Shown here piece after piece: positions 53,973 through 63,800 of a stretch of 64,000 nt of DNA. Location of the stretch: the NCBI GenBank assembly GCA_001769195.1, contig MEOK01000004.1, positions 124,001 through 188,000 on the forward strand, read 5' to 3'. This DNA comes from Bacteroidetes bacterium GWF2_40_14. GTDB taxonomy: Bacteria > Bacteroidota > Bacteroidia > Bacteroidales > UBA932. Every line of letters starts with the position of its first letter. The first letter of the stretch is position 1. Position numbers and translations under genes: made by a program. Below the pieces are notes generated by a model, which searched no databases, was not told where the DNA came from, and saw only the letters and a program-made list of their open reading frames with translations.

Positions 53973-55490
53973 ATGAAAAAGATAATAAAATCATCATTAA
54001 TATTATTCACTGCGGCGTTTCTCTTTTCCTGTAACCTCGACCTGGCGCCGGAGAATATAATGGTAGATGAGACTACCTACAAAGATTCAAAAACAGCTGA
54101 GGCTACACTTATTGGAGCCTATACCAGGATGAATGCTGCATTTTCCGGGGCACCCACAGGTGTGAACAATTATGCAAATACGGGTTATATGCTTCTTTTC
54201 GGCGAGATTGGAACTCCTACACTCAAACTCAGAAGCAACTCATCTATGGTAAACATGGAGACATCGCAGTATAATTCATCCGATCATGACGGATTTATTC
54301 TGGAAATGTGGAGAGTCACCTATAACGCAATTGATTATGCTAACAATATAATTTACAACATCCAGAAGTTCGGTGACTATGAAAAGCCGCTCATGGATAG
54401 GCATATAGCCGAGGCTAAATTTATAAGGGCTTATGAATACATGGTACTTTTGCAGGTATTCGGCGATGGTGCTCTTACCGGTGATAATGCAGGACTTGGT
54501 GCTGTTCTGAGACTTAAACCATATGATGGTTACAAACCTGAGGATATCGCTACACGGGCTACAGTAGGTGAGACATACACACAGATTCTAACCGATCTCA
54601 AAGAGGCACTTCCTAACCTGCCAAATGACGCAGCTACCAGCTTAAATGTAAGGACAAGGGCATCCAAAGTGGCCGCTTATGCACTTCTTTCAAGAATCTA
54701 CCTATATAGAGGAACATTCAAGAATGACAATGCAGACATTAAGCTTGCAGCAGATTACGCTGACTCTGTTATCAGCAACACAAAGGGATATTCCTTCTCC
54801 ACTTCAAGTACTCACCACACAAGTTGGCTGTTCCCGCTCAATTCAACTGGTGCAGAGACAAACACAGCAAACTACAGTGACGAAGTTATTCTTATGGCTC
54901 CGTGCTATTCAAGCGTGTCAAAATATGCCAACGGATTGGGAAGTTCATATTACAACAAGTCCAGCTTCTATGTAGATCCCAATTTCACCACACTTTATGA
55001 GAGTGGCGACAGAAGAGGTTATATAGATCCCGCAACTGCCACTGTTTCTCTTATATGGCAGGGTAGTCCGACCAGTTTTCCGACTGATTACACATCATAT
55101 AAGTTCAACAATGGGAGTGGCTATAATAATGTAATATATCTGAGAGTTTCAGAGGCAAAACTTACAAAAGCAGAAGCATTTGCCAGACTCAATGGTATAA
55201 ATGACGAGTCAATCAAACAACTTAATGACATCAGGAAAAAACCATTCGGAACCAAACCCGCAGACTATACTACAGCAAGTTTTGCCACAGCAGGCGAGCT
55301 TATTGACAAAATATTGCAGGAAAGGATTAAGGAACTGGCATTTGAAGGACACACAAGGTACGACCTTATAAGGACAAACAAACCTTTAAGGGATGCAACT
55401 GTGACAAATGACCGAAAGATCATGCCTATACCTGCATATGACGTACGGATTTCATATGGTACAATAATCCAGAACAAAGGTTATCGCTAG
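53973..55490 (+). CDS. SusD/RagB-family outer-membrane lipoprotein
   Basis: From ATG 53973 the protein has 505 residues with lipobox LFSC (Cys20); a TTG at 53964 is a weaker start. Typical SusD features include APENIMVDETTYKDSKTAEA, EAKFIRAYEYMVLLQVFGDG, YLRVSEAKLTKAEAFARLNG and the C-terminal ERIKELAFEGHTRYDLIRTN followed by KIMPIPAYDVRISYG. It pairs with the SusC upstream. Ligand unknown. Confidence 0.94.
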   Translation: MKKIIKSSLILFTAAFLFSCNLDLAPENIMVDETTYKDSKTAEATLIGAYTRMNAAFSGAPTGVNNYANTGYMLLFGEIGTPTLKLRSNSSMVNMETSQYNSSDHDGFILEMWRVTYNAIDYANNIIYNIQKFGDYEKPLMDRHIAEAKFIRAYEYMVLLQVFGDGALTGDNAGLGAVLRLKPYDGYKPEDIATRATVGETYTQILTDLKEALPNLPNDAATSLNVRTRASKVAAYALLSRIYLYRGTFKNDNADIKLAADYADSVISNTKGYSFSTSSTHHTSWLFPLNSTGAETNTANYSDEVILMAPCYSSVSKYANGLGSSYYNKSSFYVDPNFTTLYESGDRRGYIDPATATVSLIWQGSPTSFPTDYTSYKFNNGSGYNNVIYLRVSEAKLTKAEAFARLNGINDESIKQLNDIRKKPFGTKPADYTTASFATAGELIDKILQERIKELAFEGHTRYDLIRTNKPLRDATVTNDRKIMPIPAYDVRISYGTIIQNKGYR

Positions 55491-55529
55491 TCTTTTGAAT
55501 GATAAAAAAATATTTTTAATAAAAATCGA

Positions 55530-57416
55530 ATGAAAAAATTATTGACAATCGCTCTTTCTGTCTTGCCCCTTATATGCACAGCGCAGAATTTCACGGGATT
55601 AACGCTCCAGGAGGCACAAAAGAAGGCGCAGAGTGAGAAGAAAATTATTCTGGTAGATGTGATGAACATTAAGCAACAGAATGATACCAAGACAAAACAG
55701 GAGAAAGAGGTATATGCTCTTCCCGGAGTTGCAGAGTTTGCAGACAAGCATATAGTTTCAATACGGATAGATATGGGAACCGAGGCAGGTAAGGAATTTG
55801 CTCCTTTGCTTCAGATGAATATGTATCCTACATATGCATTCCTTATGCCAAACGGAGATTTGCTGAATATAGTCAGTCCGTATTTTATAGGAAAAACACC
55901 ATCTCTTTTTTTGGAGAAGGCTAAAGAGGCTTATGACAAAGCAAATGAAAAGTGGAAAAACAGCCGCAATATAACATTTGAGGATGCTACTTTTGAACAG
56001 GCACTTGAAATGGCAGCTAAAGAGAACAAGCTAATCTTTATCGATGCATATACAGAGAGCTGCCAACCTTGTATGAAGATGGTCAAGGATGTTTTCTCTC
56101 AGGACAAGGTTGCAGATTATTTCAATGCAAATTTCATAAACCTTACAATCAACCTGGGAATAGTACGCACAGATCTGGCAAAAAAATACAACACAAGCGG
56201 ATATCCAACATATCTGTTCGTCAATTCTAAAGGAGATCTTGTGTATACTGCCAACGGTTTTATGGAGGCAGATAAATTCATGGAGCATGGAAAAGCAGCA
56301 TTATCAAAAAATGGTATTCAATTCACACATGGTACCTGGAGCGAAATCCTGGAACTGGCTAAGAAAGAGAACAAACCGATTTTTGTTGACTGTTTCACTG
56401 TATGGTGTGGCCCTTGCAAGATGATGTCCAGTACCGTATTTATGGAGCAAACTGTAGCCGATTACTTTAACTCGACATTTATCAATGCAAAAATTGATAT
56501 GGAGAAGGGTGAAGGTATAGACATCAAAAACAAGTATGAGGTGAAAGCATACCCGACTTTCTTGTATTTAGATAAAAATGGCAAGGAACTTAATCGCCTT
56601 GTGGGGAGCATGCCAGCTGCAGAATTTATTGCAGAATCGAAACTTGGTATGAGCGGTAATGGCTTGACAAAGATGCAGGCTAAATATGCCGCTGGTGATA
56701 GAACGCCGGCATTTGTGCTTGAATATCTTGCAGTTCTGGACAAAGCATATTTACAGAAAGATGCACAGGTTGTTGGCACAGAGTTTTTCAAAAGCCTTAA
56801 ACCGGCAGATTACCCTCTATTAAAGACAAAACCATATTGGACACTTTTTGTAAAACACGTAAACGATTATAGTTCAGATGTTTTCAAATATGTCTATGCA
56901 AACAAAGCCGATTTCTATACTCTGTTCCCTCAGGACATGGTGGACAGAAAGTTTCTGGATGTATGGACAGCCGGTTCGCAAAGTTTTGTAACCAAAGAGG
57001 GCGATGTTGTTAAGTTTGACGTGAAAGGGTTTAACGAATATGCAAAATTGATGAAGAAAGAGGGTGTAAAGGGTTGGGAAGAGATTGTGATTAATGCAAA
57101 AATAAGCAATGCCGAACAGCAAAAAGACTGGAATGAGTTTGTAACGCTTGTAGATGCAAAGATTAAATCCAAAACACTCGAAAATATTCCCGCTTATGAG
57201 TTATTCAATTGGGGAATGCGTATAGACAAGAACTGCACAGATAAAAAATACAGAAACCAGGCAGCAGAATGGTTTGCTAAAATGATTCCGATTTTTGCAG
57301 AAAACGAGGCAAGAAGAAATGAGGAAGCCAAAAAGGCCGGAGCTATGCTTGCTATGAGCATGATTAATTATGGAAAAGAGTTCCAGAGACTATATGATTC
57401 ATTATCTGCAAAATAA
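55530..57416 (+). CDS. exported protein with three tandem thioredoxin folds
   Basis: The 628-residue protein has a signal peptide ending LICTAQN. Domain 1 (about 23-135) keeps the fold, with cis-Pro in MYPTYAFLMPNGD, but has lost the active Cys pair (VDVMNIKQQND at that place). Domain 2 (about 148-258) has TESCQPCMKM (Cys178, Cys181). Domain 3 (about 265-370) has TVWCGPCKMM (Cys293, Cys296) and IDMEKGEGIDIKNKYEVKAY. A helical C-terminal domain of about 250 residues resembles that of the thioredoxin at 30943. It likely relays electrons in the periplasm between two CxxC sites. Confidence 0.9.
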   Translation: MKKLLTIALSVLPLICTAQNFTGLTLQEAQKKAQSEKKIILVDVMNIKQQNDTKTKQEKEVYALPGVAEFADKHIVSIRIDMGTEAGKEFAPLLQMNMYPTYAFLMPNGDLLNIVSPYFIGKTPSLFLEKAKEAYDKANEKWKNSRNITFEDATFEQALEMAAKENKLIFIDAYTESCQPCMKMVKDVFSQDKVADYFNANFINLTINLGIVRTDLAKKYNTSGYPTYLFVNSKGDLVYTANGFMEADKFMEHGKAALSKNGIQFTHGTWSEILELAKKENKPIFVDCFTVWCGPCKMMSSTVFMEQTVADYFNSTFINAKIDMEKGEGIDIKNKYEVKAYPTFLYLDKNGKELNRLVGSMPAAEFIAESKLGMSGNGLTKMQAKYAAGDRTPAFVLEYLAVLDKAYLQKDAQVVGTEFFKSLKPADYPLLKTKPYWTLFVKHVNDYSSDVFKYVYANKADFYTLFPQDMVDRKFLDVWTAGSQSFVTKEGDVVKFDVKGFNEYAKLMKKEGVKGWEEIVINAKISNAEQQKDWNEFVTLVDAKIKSKTLENIPAYELFNWGMRIDKNCTDKKYRNQAAEWFAKMIPIFAENEARRNEEAKKAGAMLAMSMINYGKEFQRLYDSLSAK

Positions 57417-57487
57417 TTCTAAACTAAAAACCAAGAGGAACTTCATAAAAATTTAGTTTAATAAATAAAATTCAAAAATTAATTAAA

Positions 57488-58645
57488 ATGCAGAAAAACA
57501 AAATGTTAAATATTGGCAGAATGTTGGTGATTTTATGCGCCTTTCTTACTCCTGCTCTATTATTCTCTCAGCCAAAGAAAATTGTGGTAAGCGGTAATGT
57601 GAAATTCAACGAACCAAAGTTTAAAATGCAGGTTTACAAAACTGATGGTCCGGAAAAAATTATAATAGCCGAGTTTGATGTAGATGCTAACAACAACTTC
57701 AAACAGGAGATTACAGTAGATGAGCCGGGACTTTATTATATCGACTGTAAAAAATGGGAAAGCATTGGTTTTTGGGCCGAAGACGAGAACGTTGAGGTGA
57801 ACTTCAGAGGGCAGGATACTGCAAAAATGAAGATTAAAAATCCACCTTTTCACATAATAAAGGGTGGTCCAAAGAATGAAGTCATCAATCATCTGAATTT
57901 CATTAATTTCAGGAATTATCAGTCAATGATAGCTACATCTCAGATCGCATACAGAGCTTCCTTTACCAGTGATGCGGAAAAACAAAAAGCAACAAGCAGC
58001 TTGTATGATGCTTCCTATGAGGACCAAAACGCGAGGATTAAATTTCTTGCTGAATTATATGCAGACAGAACTAGTGTTGTTGCATTGCTCAAACATCTAA
58101 ATTATGAGAAAGACAGGGAGCTGATAAAGAAAATCAGCGATAAGATCAATTCCATCCATCCTAACTATGCTCCGCTTGCAAAATTTGTCAGGGAGAAAGA
58201 AGATGCAATGGAGAAAGCCAAAAAGATGGCAGACGGCTCACCAGCTCCATTTTTTGAGTACCCTACTCCCAACGGCAAAATGGTTGGTCCTAAGAACTAT
58301 AAAGGCAAAGTTCTTCTGATAGACTTCTGGGCTTCGTGGTGTGGTCCGTGTATTGCTGAGATACCTAATGTGAAGAAGGTATACGAACAGTATAAGGACA
58401 AAGGACTAGAGGTGCTTAGCGTTTCAATAGATAAGGGTAGTGCGGAATGGTTGCTGGCATTGGAGAAGATAAACATGCCATGGAAGCAGGTTCTTGCAAC
58501 AAACGCAGGTAAAGAAATCACAAGCCTTTACCAGTTCTCGGGAATTCCGTTTATTGTGCTTATAGACAAGGAGGGAAAGATTGTGAAGAAAAACCTGAGA
58601 GGTGCAGCAATGGAGGCTGCAATAAAAGAGCTATTGGAGAAATAA
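57488..58645 (+). CDS. TlpA-type thioredoxin with DUF4369-like domain
   Basis: The 385-residue exported protein has a signal peptide ending LLFSQPK, an N-terminal DUF4369-like beta domain (about 31-125, with IVVSGNVKF and GLYYIDCKKW), a helical linker and a TlpA/AhpC-TSA thioredoxin domain (about 250-385). The active site is WASWCGPCIAEIPNV (Cys285, Cys288), with cis-Pro in SGIPFIVLID. It would reduce periplasmic or surface thiols. It ends the second SusC/D operon. Confidence 0.92.
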   Translation: MQKNKMLNIGRMLVILCAFLTPALLFSQPKKIVVSGNVKFNEPKFKMQVYKTDGPEKIIIAEFDVDANNNFKQEITVDEPGLYYIDCKKWESIGFWAEDENVEVNFRGQDTAKMKIKNPPFHIIKGGPKNEVINHLNFINFRNYQSMIATSQIAYRASFTSDAEKQKATSSLYDASYEDQNARIKFLAELYADRTSVVALLKHLNYEKDRELIKKISDKINSIHPNYAPLAKFVREKEDAMEKAKKMADGSPAPFFEYPTPNGKMVGPKNYKGKVLLIDFWASWCGPCIAEIPNVKKVYEQYKDKGLEVLSVSIDKGSAEWLLALEKINMPWKQVLATNAGKEITSLYQFSGIPFIVLIDKEGKIVKKNLRGAAMEAAIKELLEK

Positions 58646-58708
58646 AAAAAGTTCGCACTAATAGGTACGCACAAATAGGTTAAGTTTTTAGATATAGTTG
58701 AGTGCGGA

Positions 58709-58748
58709 AAGAGGGATGTCCAAGAAGTAATTTGTGGGCATCCCTCTT
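58709..58748 (+). terminator. terminator-like hairpin after the second SusC/D operon
   Basis: AAGAGGGATGTCC (58709-58721) pairs with 58736-58748 over 13 bp with one G-T wobble, around a 14-base loop. Only a weak T run follows, so termination may be partial. Confidence 0.6.
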
Positions 58749-58756
58749 CAATTGCG

Positions 58757-58788
58757 TTGGCAGCCCACGATTTTATTTACTAAATTTG
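58757..58788 (+). promoter_or_regulatory. promoter of the 58.8-kb CxxC protein gene
   Basis: TTG at 58757-58759 and TAAATTTG at 58781-58788 (exact TAnnTTTG) are 21 bases apart. The ATG is at 58821. Confidence 0.6.
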
Positions 58789-58810
58789 GCTAGATTAAAT
58801 CTTTAAAACA

Positions 58811-58816
58811 GGAGGT
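58811..58816 (+). promoter_or_regulatory. strong Shine-Dalgarno site (unusual for this genome)
   Basis: AGGAGGT, with core GGAGGT at 58811-58816, lies four bases upstream of the ATG at 58821. Most other genes in the window have A-rich leaders with no such site. Confidence 0.6.
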
Positions 58817-58820
58817 CGCT

Positions 58821-59306
58821 ATGAAAAATCAATCAGAAAACGAGCCAATCTGCTGTCCTACGTTTGACCCGGCACCATGGGATGATAAAACATTCGAGTG
58901 GGACAACAAAAAATTCATTAAGGACCATGTCTTTACAATCTTTTATATGCCAGTGAATTTTGGCGGCGTAATAAAAAGAATGGATAAGAAAATAACTTCT
59001 GTGGGGGCCACCATGCCTGACTGGCTCTGCCTCTCGGACCACACCTCGCAATGGAACATGGATCTCTATCTTGCCGTTGACCAGGAGATACCCGGAGCAG
59101 ACAACAGAACCCTTAATGGGAAATTTTATAGCAAGGTATACGAGGGAGACTTCAGAGAGACAGGCAAGTGGTGTAAGGATTATGACGAGATCCTAAAGGC
59201 GAAAGGGCTTACATGCAAGAAGATGTACATGTGGTACACTACCTGTCCCAAATGTGCAAAGAAGTATGGCAAGAACTATGTTGCAATTATCTCTCTGGTA
59301 GAGTAA
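58821..59306 (+). CDS. conserved cytosolic protein with C-terminal CxxC (often labelled hydrolase)
   Basis: The 161-residue protein has no signal peptide. It begins with a Cys pair (NEPICCPTFDPAPWDDKTFE) and has a YTTCPKCAKKYGKNYV motif near its end (CPKC). It matches a family seen widely in clostridia and other anaerobes, commonly annotated only as hydrolase; no activity has been shown that I know of. The paired cysteines could bind metal or be redox active. The strong Shine-Dalgarno site and the wide spread in other phyla hint at lateral transfer. Confidence 0.72.
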   Translation: MKNQSENEPICCPTFDPAPWDDKTFEWDNKKFIKDHVFTIFYMPVNFGGVIKRMDKKITSVGATMPDWLCLSDHTSQWNMDLYLAVDQEIPGADNRTLNGKFYSKVYEGDFRETGKWCKDYDEILKAKGLTCKKMYMWYTTCPKCAKKYGKNYVAIISLVE

Positions 59307-59376
59307 CATATCAGTCACTATCCTCAAGAAAGAACAGTAGAGGGGACATATTTATTTGCCTCCATTGCATTTATTG

Positions 59377-59402
59377 TCTGTCTGCTGACAGATACCCTTT
59401 TT
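59377..59402 (+). terminator. possible weak terminator after the CxxC protein gene
   Basis: TCTGTC and GACAGA form a 6-bp stem (59377-59382 with 59387-59392) around loop TGCT; CCCTTTTT follows. The stem is short, so the call is tentative. Confidence 0.35.
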
Positions 59403-59639
59403 ATATTATTTTTCATCGGGAACCTTTTTAGAGTTTTTAAACAATATAAACATAAGTTAAAGAAAGAAGCAATAAGGCATAATTCACCCATACTGCCCAA
59501 AGTTTGAAAAACCGACTAACATTGCGCCAACAATAAACCTCAAGACAGAAAAGTTTACATCAATTACTAAAATTGGTATACGATAGAACATAGGTTTGTT
59601 AACCTTTTTCATTAGAGAATCATCATAGTATAAAATTTG
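59403..59639. other. gene-free stretch before the second FecR
   Basis: Together with 59307-59376 this gap of about 330 bases holds no credible gene, and in particular no sigma factor in any frame. It is AT-rich. I see no convincing -33/-7 pair; TAAAATTTG (59631-59639) overlaps the FecR start and has one spacer base too many. Confidence 0.5.
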
Positions 59640-60794
59640 ATGACAATGAACCATAAAGAGTATATTGACTGGACACTTATTGAGAAAAGCTTCAACAGCA
59701 AACTATCTGAAGAGGAAGATGCACAATTGTCGGAGTGGCTGTCAGAATCCTCTAAGCATAGAGAATTTTATTTAAATGCTGTTAAAGAGAGCAATGAAGA
59801 TTTTGAGGAAGGACTATCTGCGCTGAAGCTAAGTGATCTTAAAGCAGATCTTTTCCACAAAATTAAAATAAGGTCTCGTAAAGCAATTTATAAAAAAGTA
59901 TTGTTAAGCGCAGCAGCAGTGATTCCTCCTGTAATTCTTCTGTTCTCCCTTTTCTTTTTTAGTAGGACCAATACAAATCAAAATATAATAGCCGATTTTT
60001 CTCCCGGTATCAGTAAGGCTGTATTGGTTATAGATAATGAGAAGAAGATAGATCTGGGCGATTCTATATGTAATATTGATATTGGATATGCAACAATTCA
60101 AAGTAGCGATAATCAGGTTACGTATAATTACAAAAATCAGTTTACTGAGTCACCAAAAATCAATAATTTAATAGTTCCAAGGGGAGCCGAATACAGTATA
60201 GTGCTACCAGATGGAACTAAGGTGTGGCTCAATTCAGAATCTAACCTTGAATTCCCTGCCAAATTCATCGGAGAGACAAGAGAGGTATCAGTTTCAGGAG
60301 AAGCATATTTTGAAGTTGCATCAAACGAGAAGCTTCCGTTTATTATAAAAACAGATGATTTTTCAGTGAGAGTAACAGGCACATCGTTTAACATTAATTC
60401 ATATGCAGACTCAAAATATTCAAACATTACCGTCGAGTCGGGAAACGTAATTGTTTCATTCCCTGAGGGAGGGCAAAATCAAATTGGTATTGGACAGAAG
60501 CTTTCTATTGACAGGGACACGAAATCAGTAGATATACAATATGTTGAACTTGGTATCTCATCTATCTGGAAAGACGGGATTTTCTATTTCGATAAAGAGA
60601 CCCTGGAAAGTATAATGACCAGAATTTCCAGATGGTACGATTTTATGCCAATAGTCATATCTGATGATTTGAAACAGTTACGTTTTGTTGGCAAGGTAAT
60701 AAAATATGATAAGGCTAGTAAAGTTCTGGATATGCTCAAATCAACAGAGTACATAAATTATACGATTGATGGACAAAGAATTATAATATATTGA
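59640..60794 (+). CDS. FecR-family anti-sigma factor without adjacent sigma gene
   Basis: The 384 residues from ATG 59640 (or 59646) show an N-terminal cytosolic part (NSKLSEEEDAQLSEWLSESS), one membrane helix (about 85-105), the periplasmic FecR domain (VLPDGTKVWLNSESNLEFPA, then VSVSGEAYFEVASNE, VTGTSFNINSY) and a C-terminal DUF4974 domain (FYFDKETLESIMTRISRWYD). FecR genes normally follow an ECF sigma gene directly; none is present here. It is 17 bases before an STN-containing SusC gene. Confidence 0.93.
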   Translation: MTMNHKEYIDWTLIEKSFNSKLSEEEDAQLSEWLSESSKHREFYLNAVKESNEDFEEGLSALKLSDLKADLFHKIKIRSRKAIYKKVLLSAAAVIPPVILLFSLFFFSRTNTNQNIIADFSPGISKAVLVIDNEKKIDLGDSICNIDIGYATIQSSDNQVTYNYKNQFTESPKINNLIVPRGAEYSIVLPDGTKVWLNSESNLEFPAKFIGETREVSVSGEAYFEVASNEKLPFIIKTDDFSVRVTGTSFNINSYADSKYSNITVESGNVIVSFPEGGQNQIGIGQKLSIDRDTKSVDIQYVELGISSIWKDGIFYFDKETLESIMTRISRWYDFMPIVISDDLKQLRFVGKVIKYDKASKVLDMLKSTEYINYTIDGQRIIIY

Positions 60795-60811
60795 TTATTA
60801 ACTTAACCTTA

Positions 60812-63800
60812 ATGACTATGAGAATTTTTTTAAAAATTGGAGTTCTTCTGTTCTTTTGTTTCTCTTTCATATCTGTAACGATGAAAGGGACCGGACAGAA
60901 TTTACTTACAATCAAAGCAGACAAAGCATCACTTGAGTCTATACTTAAGAAGATTGAAATTGCGAGTAAATACTCATTACTTTACAACTTTGAGGATGTT
61001 TCAAAGTTTAGTGGAATAACTATAAACGCCATTAATAAAACACTTCCGGAAATTTTAGATATAGCACTTAAAAACACAGGTTTAGGTTATAAAATAAGCG
61101 AAAATACAATTATTATCAGTAAACCTGTGCCGCAAAAAAACACACCCCAAAGTAAGGTTTCCGGAAAAATCATGTTAAATAACGGAGAGCCCCTTGCAGG
61201 TGCCCATGTAAGGCTAAAAGGGAAAGAGTCAGGTGTAATTTCTGACCGGAATGGTTCGTATGAGCTGAATGTCACTGATAGTAACGGTAGTATTATTATT
61301 TCATTTATAGGGTATCGTACAAAAGAGGTGGCAATTCAGAACAGGGATATGATTAACGTTGAGCTTGAGGAGGCAATTAATGAGCTAAAAGAGCTTGTTG
61401 TACAAACTGGATATCAAACATTATCCAAAAGAGAGACAACAAGTGCCATTACTCAGGTTAATTTCGAAAAAATCGAACTTGCCTCAAAATCTTCCATTGA
61501 CCAAATGCTTGCAGGACAAATTCCCGGAATGATGGTGTTACAGACATCGGGAGAGCCTGGAGCAACTCCCACAATCAGAATCCGAGGAACGTCTTCAATA
61601 ATTGGAACCAGGGCACCTTTATGGGTCCTCGATGGAATGATATTAGAAGACCCTGTAAATGTAAGTGTTACAAATCTCAATTCTCCGGATGTTGCCTATC
61701 TAATTGGTAATGCTATAGCCGGGGTAAATCCAAAAGATATTGAAACAATAACAGTGTTAAAGGACGCATCCGCAACTGCTATATATGGATCAAGGGCAGC
61801 AAACGGTGTTATAGTATTGACTACAAAAAACGGGAAAGTTGGAAGCCCAAGAGTGGGGTATTCCGGGAATGTCGTTTTCAATAACAGAATTGGGTACAAC
61901 AACCTGCAACTAATGAACGCCGGAGAGAGGGTACAGTTGTCACAGGAGATAATTGCTGATAATATTAAATACAGCCGCTCCCCATTGAATTTAGGCTATG
62001 AGGGCTTGTTATTGGGTTATTACAATAACAAATATACCTATGAGGAGTTCTCTGCTGCAGTGGAGAAAATGATTGCTACAAACACTGACTGGTATGATTT
62101 GCTATTTAGAAATTCTGTCACGAACAACCATACAGTTAATGTTAGTGGAGGTTCCGGCAGGACAACATATTACATCTCATTAGGATATTTAAAGAATCTC
62201 GGAACAGCTAAAGGAAGTGATTATGAGAGATATTCAGCTCTAACGAAGGTTAATACATGGATCAATAATAAATTATATGTTGGATTTCAAATAAATGCAT
62301 CAAAAACAAAAGGCAACGGATTTCACAGTTCTGTAAACCCAAACACCTATGCTTTTGAAACATCAAGAACAATACCCTGCTATAACGACGATGGCACCTA
62401 TTTTAAGTATTTAACCCAGCAAAAATCTCAGACAGCAGTTCTTTCTGCCCCTAAAGAGGAGTTGAAATATAATATCCTTAACGAAATGGATCTTACCGGA
62501 TCGAGCAGTAACATAACAAATATTACTGCGCAGTTAAACCTTCAGTATAATTTCTCCTCTTCTTTCCGGTATAAATTATTAGGTGGATTCGATCAGTCTA
62601 GGACAAACAATTTAAGCTGGGCTGGTGAGGAGTCTAACTATGTTTCAATGATAAGGGGTTGGAATGCAGGAACATTAGTGCAGGGAACAACGGATTTTGA
62701 TGCCTCATCTATTCCATGGGGCGGAATTTTAACAAATAATGATCAAAAAAAGGATTCATACTCATTAAGAAACACTTTGGAATATAGTCATCTTTTTAAT
62801 GATATCCATCTGGTAAACTTTATGGGTGCTTTAGAACTCAGGAGTGTAAAATACAACGGGCTTTCATCTAAGTTTTACGGTTGGCAACCGGAAAGAGGAC
62901 AGTCTATTTCCCCGGCTCTCACAACAGGGTACTATGGAGTATTAAATTCTCTGAGACCAACATTAACAGACAATATTGTCAATAATATGTCTTGGATTGG
63001 CAGTGCCACCTATTCTTACAAGGATAAAGTAACTGTAAACGGTAATATCAGAGCAGATGGTTCAAATAACTTTGGTGATAACCCGGCCTACAGATTTCTT
63101 CCGATTTGGTCATTGGCTGCAAGGTATACAATAAGTAATGAAAAGTTTCTGAAGAACCGTGACTTTCTGGAGTATCTTGCAATCAGGGCATCATATGGTA
63201 TTCAGGGGAATATTGACAAAGCTACATCACCTGATTTAATTATACAGGTGGGTTCTAAAAATTCCCTGACAGGACTAAACGAATCGTTCTTTAAATACTT
63301 GCCAAACCCAGACTTAAGATGGGAGAGGACAAGTTCTTATAATTTCGGTCTGGACTACTCCTTTTTTAAACCAAAGGGGTTCAGGAGTGAGAGTATATTA
63401 TCCGGGACTATAGATGTCTATAACAAATATGGCGATCAAATAATTGTCAGCAGAAGTGTTTCTCAGATTATTGGAATGGATATGGTAAAAATCAACGGGG
63501 GAAAACTAAGAAATTATGGTATTGAAGGGAGTATAAATATTGTTCCCTATCAAAACAAGGATTTTTCTTCTTCCTTCCGTTTTATTTTCTCATACAACAA
63601 AAATATTCTTCTAGAGGCAAATAAAGAGATGAATATCACAAGCTCCGATAAAATAAACGGGAATGCTCTTGTAGAGAACCTGCCGATTGGCGCATTTTAT
63701 TCATATGAGTTTGCTGGGCTAAATGAGAAATATGGTTTCCCTATGTTCTATAACAATAACGGAGAGAAGAGATACGCTCTATATCCAGAAGAGATGAATC

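Noticed and set aside
59631-59638. TAAAATTTG as -7 promoter box for FecR
   Set aside because: It has one extra base between TA and TTTG and overlaps the start codon, leaving no room for a transcript start upstream.
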